A DNA stretch of 7,672 nt from OCS116 cluster bacterium (lineage in GTDB: Bacteria > Pseudomonadota > Alphaproteobacteria > Rhizobiales > OSC116). Position 1 is the stretch's first letter. Every line of letters begins with the position of its first letter. Positions 5,864-7,672 of this stretch are shown here, piece by piece. A program made the position numbers and the translations under genes. The stretch is from assembly GCA_002402005.2 (NCBI GenBank), contig NVUS02000123.1, forward strand, positions 1-7,672, given 5' to 3'. The notes under the pieces were generated by a model. That model was not told the DNA's origin, made no database searches, and was given only the letters and a program-made list of their open reading frames with translations.

Positions 5864-7576
5864 CTAAATCTGACCAACTGTTTTTAACTTAGCCTGCGGA
5901 TGAATTTCATTTTGCGACATCACAAAAGTTTGGTTTCTAAAGCGGTCAATGATTGAACGTACATAAGGGCGCACACCGGGGCTGGTTAACAATACCGGGT
6001 TTTCACCTTGTGCTGCCGCATGTTCAAATTGCTCACGCACAATGGTTATAAATTCTTGCAATTGGCTTGGTGCCATCGCCAGTTGGCGATCATCGCCTTG
6101 GCCCACGAGGCTGTCAGCAAAATTTTGTTCCCATTGTGGGCTAAGGGTGATGAAGGCCAAATTGCCATCCATACCAGCATTGGCCGCACAAATTTGGCGC
6201 GCTAAACGGGTGCGCACATGTTCAGCAATGGTCGCGGGGTTGGCTGAAGAGCCAATAATCTCGGCAATGGCTTCCAATATGGTCGGTAAATCGCGGATAG
6301 AAATGCGCTCGGTCAATAGAGTTTGCAAGACGCGCTGAATGCCGCTGACGCTGATTTGTGAAGGACAAATGTCTTCCAATAATTTCTGATGATTTTCAGG
6401 CATTTCCTGTAACAGGCCTTTGACTTCGCCATAAGATAGCAAATCAGCCATGTTGTTTTTTATGGTTTCGGTCAAATGAGTGGCCAAAACTGTGGCTGGG
6501 TCGACCACGGTGTAACCGCGCATATGGGCTTCATCGCGCAGGCTTTCAGCAATCCAAGAAGCCGGAATGCCAAATGTTGGCTCAATTGTGTGGGTGCCCG
6601 GCAAGTCAATTGGCGCGCCGGTTGGTTCCATCACCATAAGCTGGTCGATGTAAATGCTGCCTTTGCCGGCTTCAACTTCTTTAATGCAGATGTTATATTC
6701 ATTGCCATCAAGCCGCACATTGTCCAATATACGCACAGATGGCATAATGAAGCCCATGTCGGTGGCAAGTTGACGGCGCAAAGCTTTGATTTGTTGGGTC
6801 AGACGGTCTTCTTCGTCATCACTGTCTTTATTTTGAATCAGTGGCAATAGGTTGATGCCAATCTCCAAACGCAATTCATCCATTTTCAATGCGGTGGCAA
6901 TTGGCTCATCTTCAGATTTTTCACTGCCGGTCATGTCTTCGGCTATGCGTTTGGCGGCAACTTTTAAGCGGCTAATTTGGTCTTTTTTGGTCGAGCTATA
7001 AGCAGCATAACCGGCTGCGCCACCCATAATGAAAAACGGGATCATCGGAATGCCCGGCAAGAATGCCATGCCAATCATCATAGTCGAGGCCAAACCAAGC
7101 GCTTTGGGATAAGCGCTCAATTGTTTGATCATGGCTTTGTCGGCACTACCGGTCACACCAGCTTTAGATACCAATAGACCCGCAGATACAGATACGATGA
7201 GCGAAGGAATTTGGCTAACCAAACCATCGCCAATGGTGAGTAAGGTATAAGCTTCGGCCGCATCAGCCATGGACATGTCATTTTGCACAACACCGACAAT
7301 GATGCCACCCAATACGTTGATAAAAGTAATGATCAGGCCGGCAATCGCGTCACCTTTTACGAATTTACTGGCACCATCCATAGAGCCAAAAAAGGCTGAT
7401 TCAGCTTCTAAGTCTTTGCGTTTTTGCTTGGCTTCTTCTTCACCAATAATGCCAGCAGATAAGTCGGCATCAATGGCCATTTGTTTGCCGGGCATGGCGT
7501 CTAAGCTAAAGCGTGCCGCCACTTCGGCGATCCGGCCAGAACCTTTGGTGATCACGATAAAGTTGACCAAAACCAA
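5864..7576 (-). CDS. flhA: Flagellar export gate protein FlhA, 5' part missing
   Basis: FlhA is the nonameric inner-membrane export gate that takes chaperone-substrate complexes and couples proton flow to export. About 570 residues are visible; the family usually has about 690-700, so roughly the first 125 are missing, including the first membrane segments. The visible part begins inside a membrane helix at LVLVNFIVITKGSGRIAEVA, then shows the conserved MPGKQMAIDADLSAG and MDGASKFVKGDAIAG loop, hydrophobic segments at about 77-97, 112-136 and 158-193, a charged linker near 200-260 and the cytoplasmic domain ending NEIHPQAKLKTVGQI. The TTG at 7574-7576 is only the first possible start after a break and not a real one: further upstream, in frame, are TGA (7589-7591) and TAG (7595-7597). 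The break coincides with odd sequence at the window edge and more likely reflects a chimeric end than a real mutation. It is cotranscribed with flhF downstream. Confidence 0.93.
   Translation of the reverse strand: MVLVNFIVITKGSGRIAEVAARFSLDAMPGKQMAIDADLSAGIIGEEEAKQKRKDLEAESAFFGSMDGASKFVKGDAIAGLIITFINVLGGIIVGVVQNDMSMADAAEAYTLLTIGDGLVSQIPSLIVSVSAGLLVSKAGVTGSADKAMIKQLSAYPKALGLASTMMIGMAFLPGIPMIPFFIMGGAAGYAAYSSTKKDQISRLKVAAKRIAEDMTGSEKSEDEPIATALKMDELRLEIGINLLPLIQNKDSDDEEDRLTQQIKALRRQLATDMGFIMPSVRILDNVRLDGNEYNICIKEVEAGKGSIYIDQLMVMEPTGAPIDLPGTHTIEPTFGIPASWIAESLRDEAHMRGYTVVDPATVLATHLTETIKNNMADLLSYGEVKGLLQEMPENHQKLLEDICPSQISVSGIQRVLQTLLTERISIRDLPTILEAIAEIIGSSANPATIAEHVRTRLARQICAANAGMDGNLAFITLSPQWEQNFADSLVGQGDDRQLAMAPSQLQEFITIVREQFEHAAAQGENPVLLTSPGVRPYVRSIIDRFRNQTFVMSQNEIHPQAKLKTVGQI
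7281..7328 (+). repeat. 48-bp inverted repeat, internal arm in flhA
   Basis: This 48-base stretch inside flhA, which encodes the membrane segment TFINVLGGIIVGVVQ, is exactly the reverse complement of the last 48 bases of the window (7625-7672). The identity stops abruptly at the inner end. The spacer between arms is 296 bp. Confidence 0.95.
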
Positions 7577-7624
7577 TGATAGAAATGATCATGCCTAGCA
7601 AACCCAAGGCATTGACGCTCATGC
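7577..7624. other. 48-bp segment of unknown origin breaking flhA
   Basis: This lies between the last residues that fit FlhA and the inverted copy at the window edge. In the flhA frame it has two stops. In the neighbouring minus-strand frame it reads MSVNALGLLGMIISIIGFG, hydrophobic but unlike the FlhA segment expected here. I find no second copy of it in the window. Confidence 0.55.
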
Positions 7625-7672
7625 TACTTTTATCAACGTATTGGGTGGCATCATTGTCGGTGTTGTGCAAAA
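7625..7672 (-). repeat. 48-bp inverted repeat, terminal arm
   Basis: These last 48 bases are the perfect reverse complement of 7281-7328. On the plus strand they read as sense flhA coding sequence, opposite to the gene. The arm runs exactly to the last base, so the full repeat may be longer. A template-switch chimera or assembly error at a contig end is the likeliest cause; a real inverted duplication is possible. Confidence 0.9.

Noticed and set aside
6008..7598. Plus-strand frames antisense to flhA
   Set aside because: FlhA is conserved throughout this stretch, so these are shadow frames.
7281..7672. Phase-variable invertible segment in flhA
   Set aside because: The inverted repeats flank 296 bp, but no recombinase is visible, one arm runs exactly to the window end, and the flhA frame is already broken beside it. 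A chimeric end is simpler.

Overview
The window looks like an alphaproteobacterial chromosome fragment, moderately AT-rich. The clearest marker is CtrA, the cell-cycle response regulator largely confined to that class. Flagellar export genes (fliI, fliJ, flhA) and an FlhF-like GTPase support this. No genus can be named from sequence alone. The right edge looks like a damaged or chimeric contig end.

Layout. Positions 1-593 hold no gene: there is a fragment of a repeat (1-95), a nearly full repeat copy (141-525) and a strong terminator (549-576). ctrA lies on the minus strand (594-1307). A 396-bp AT-rich spacer (1308-1703) separates it from the divergent fliI-fliJ operon on the plus strand (1704-3567). 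This spacer is rich in TTAA and carries two near-consensus CtrA boxes and two GANTC sites. A gene-free stretch (3568 to about 4281) holds a hairpin after fliJ and a 408-bp element with 40-bp terminal inverted repeats (3731-4138). It is followed by a small GNAT acetyltransferase gene (plus strand, ending at 4776). That gene converges on a minus-strand flhA-flhF pair (7576 down to 4790), in which flhA is cut at its 5' end.

How the genes fit together. FliI (export ATPase), FliJ (central stalk/chaperone escort) and FlhA (export gate) are parts of one machine, the flagellar type III export apparatus. FlhF homologues usually set flagellar placement or number. In Caulobacter CtrA drives early flagellar genes, so near-consensus CtrA boxes between ctrA and fliI suggest a local regulatory link. 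The GNAT gene is the odd one out and sits directly beside the repeat element.

The least expected content is non-coding: a degenerate repeat family of about 400 bp. Two inverted copies flank the ctrA-fliI-fliJ block. They share a 38-bp perfect core, an 18-bp perfect terminal motif and a hairpin with a compensatory base-pair change. I do not recognise the family. Two other points deserve attention: the FlhF-like protein has lost canonical SRP-GTPase G3 and G4 motifs, and the right edge carries a 48-bp inverted copy of an internal flhA segment beyond the point where the flhA frame breaks.
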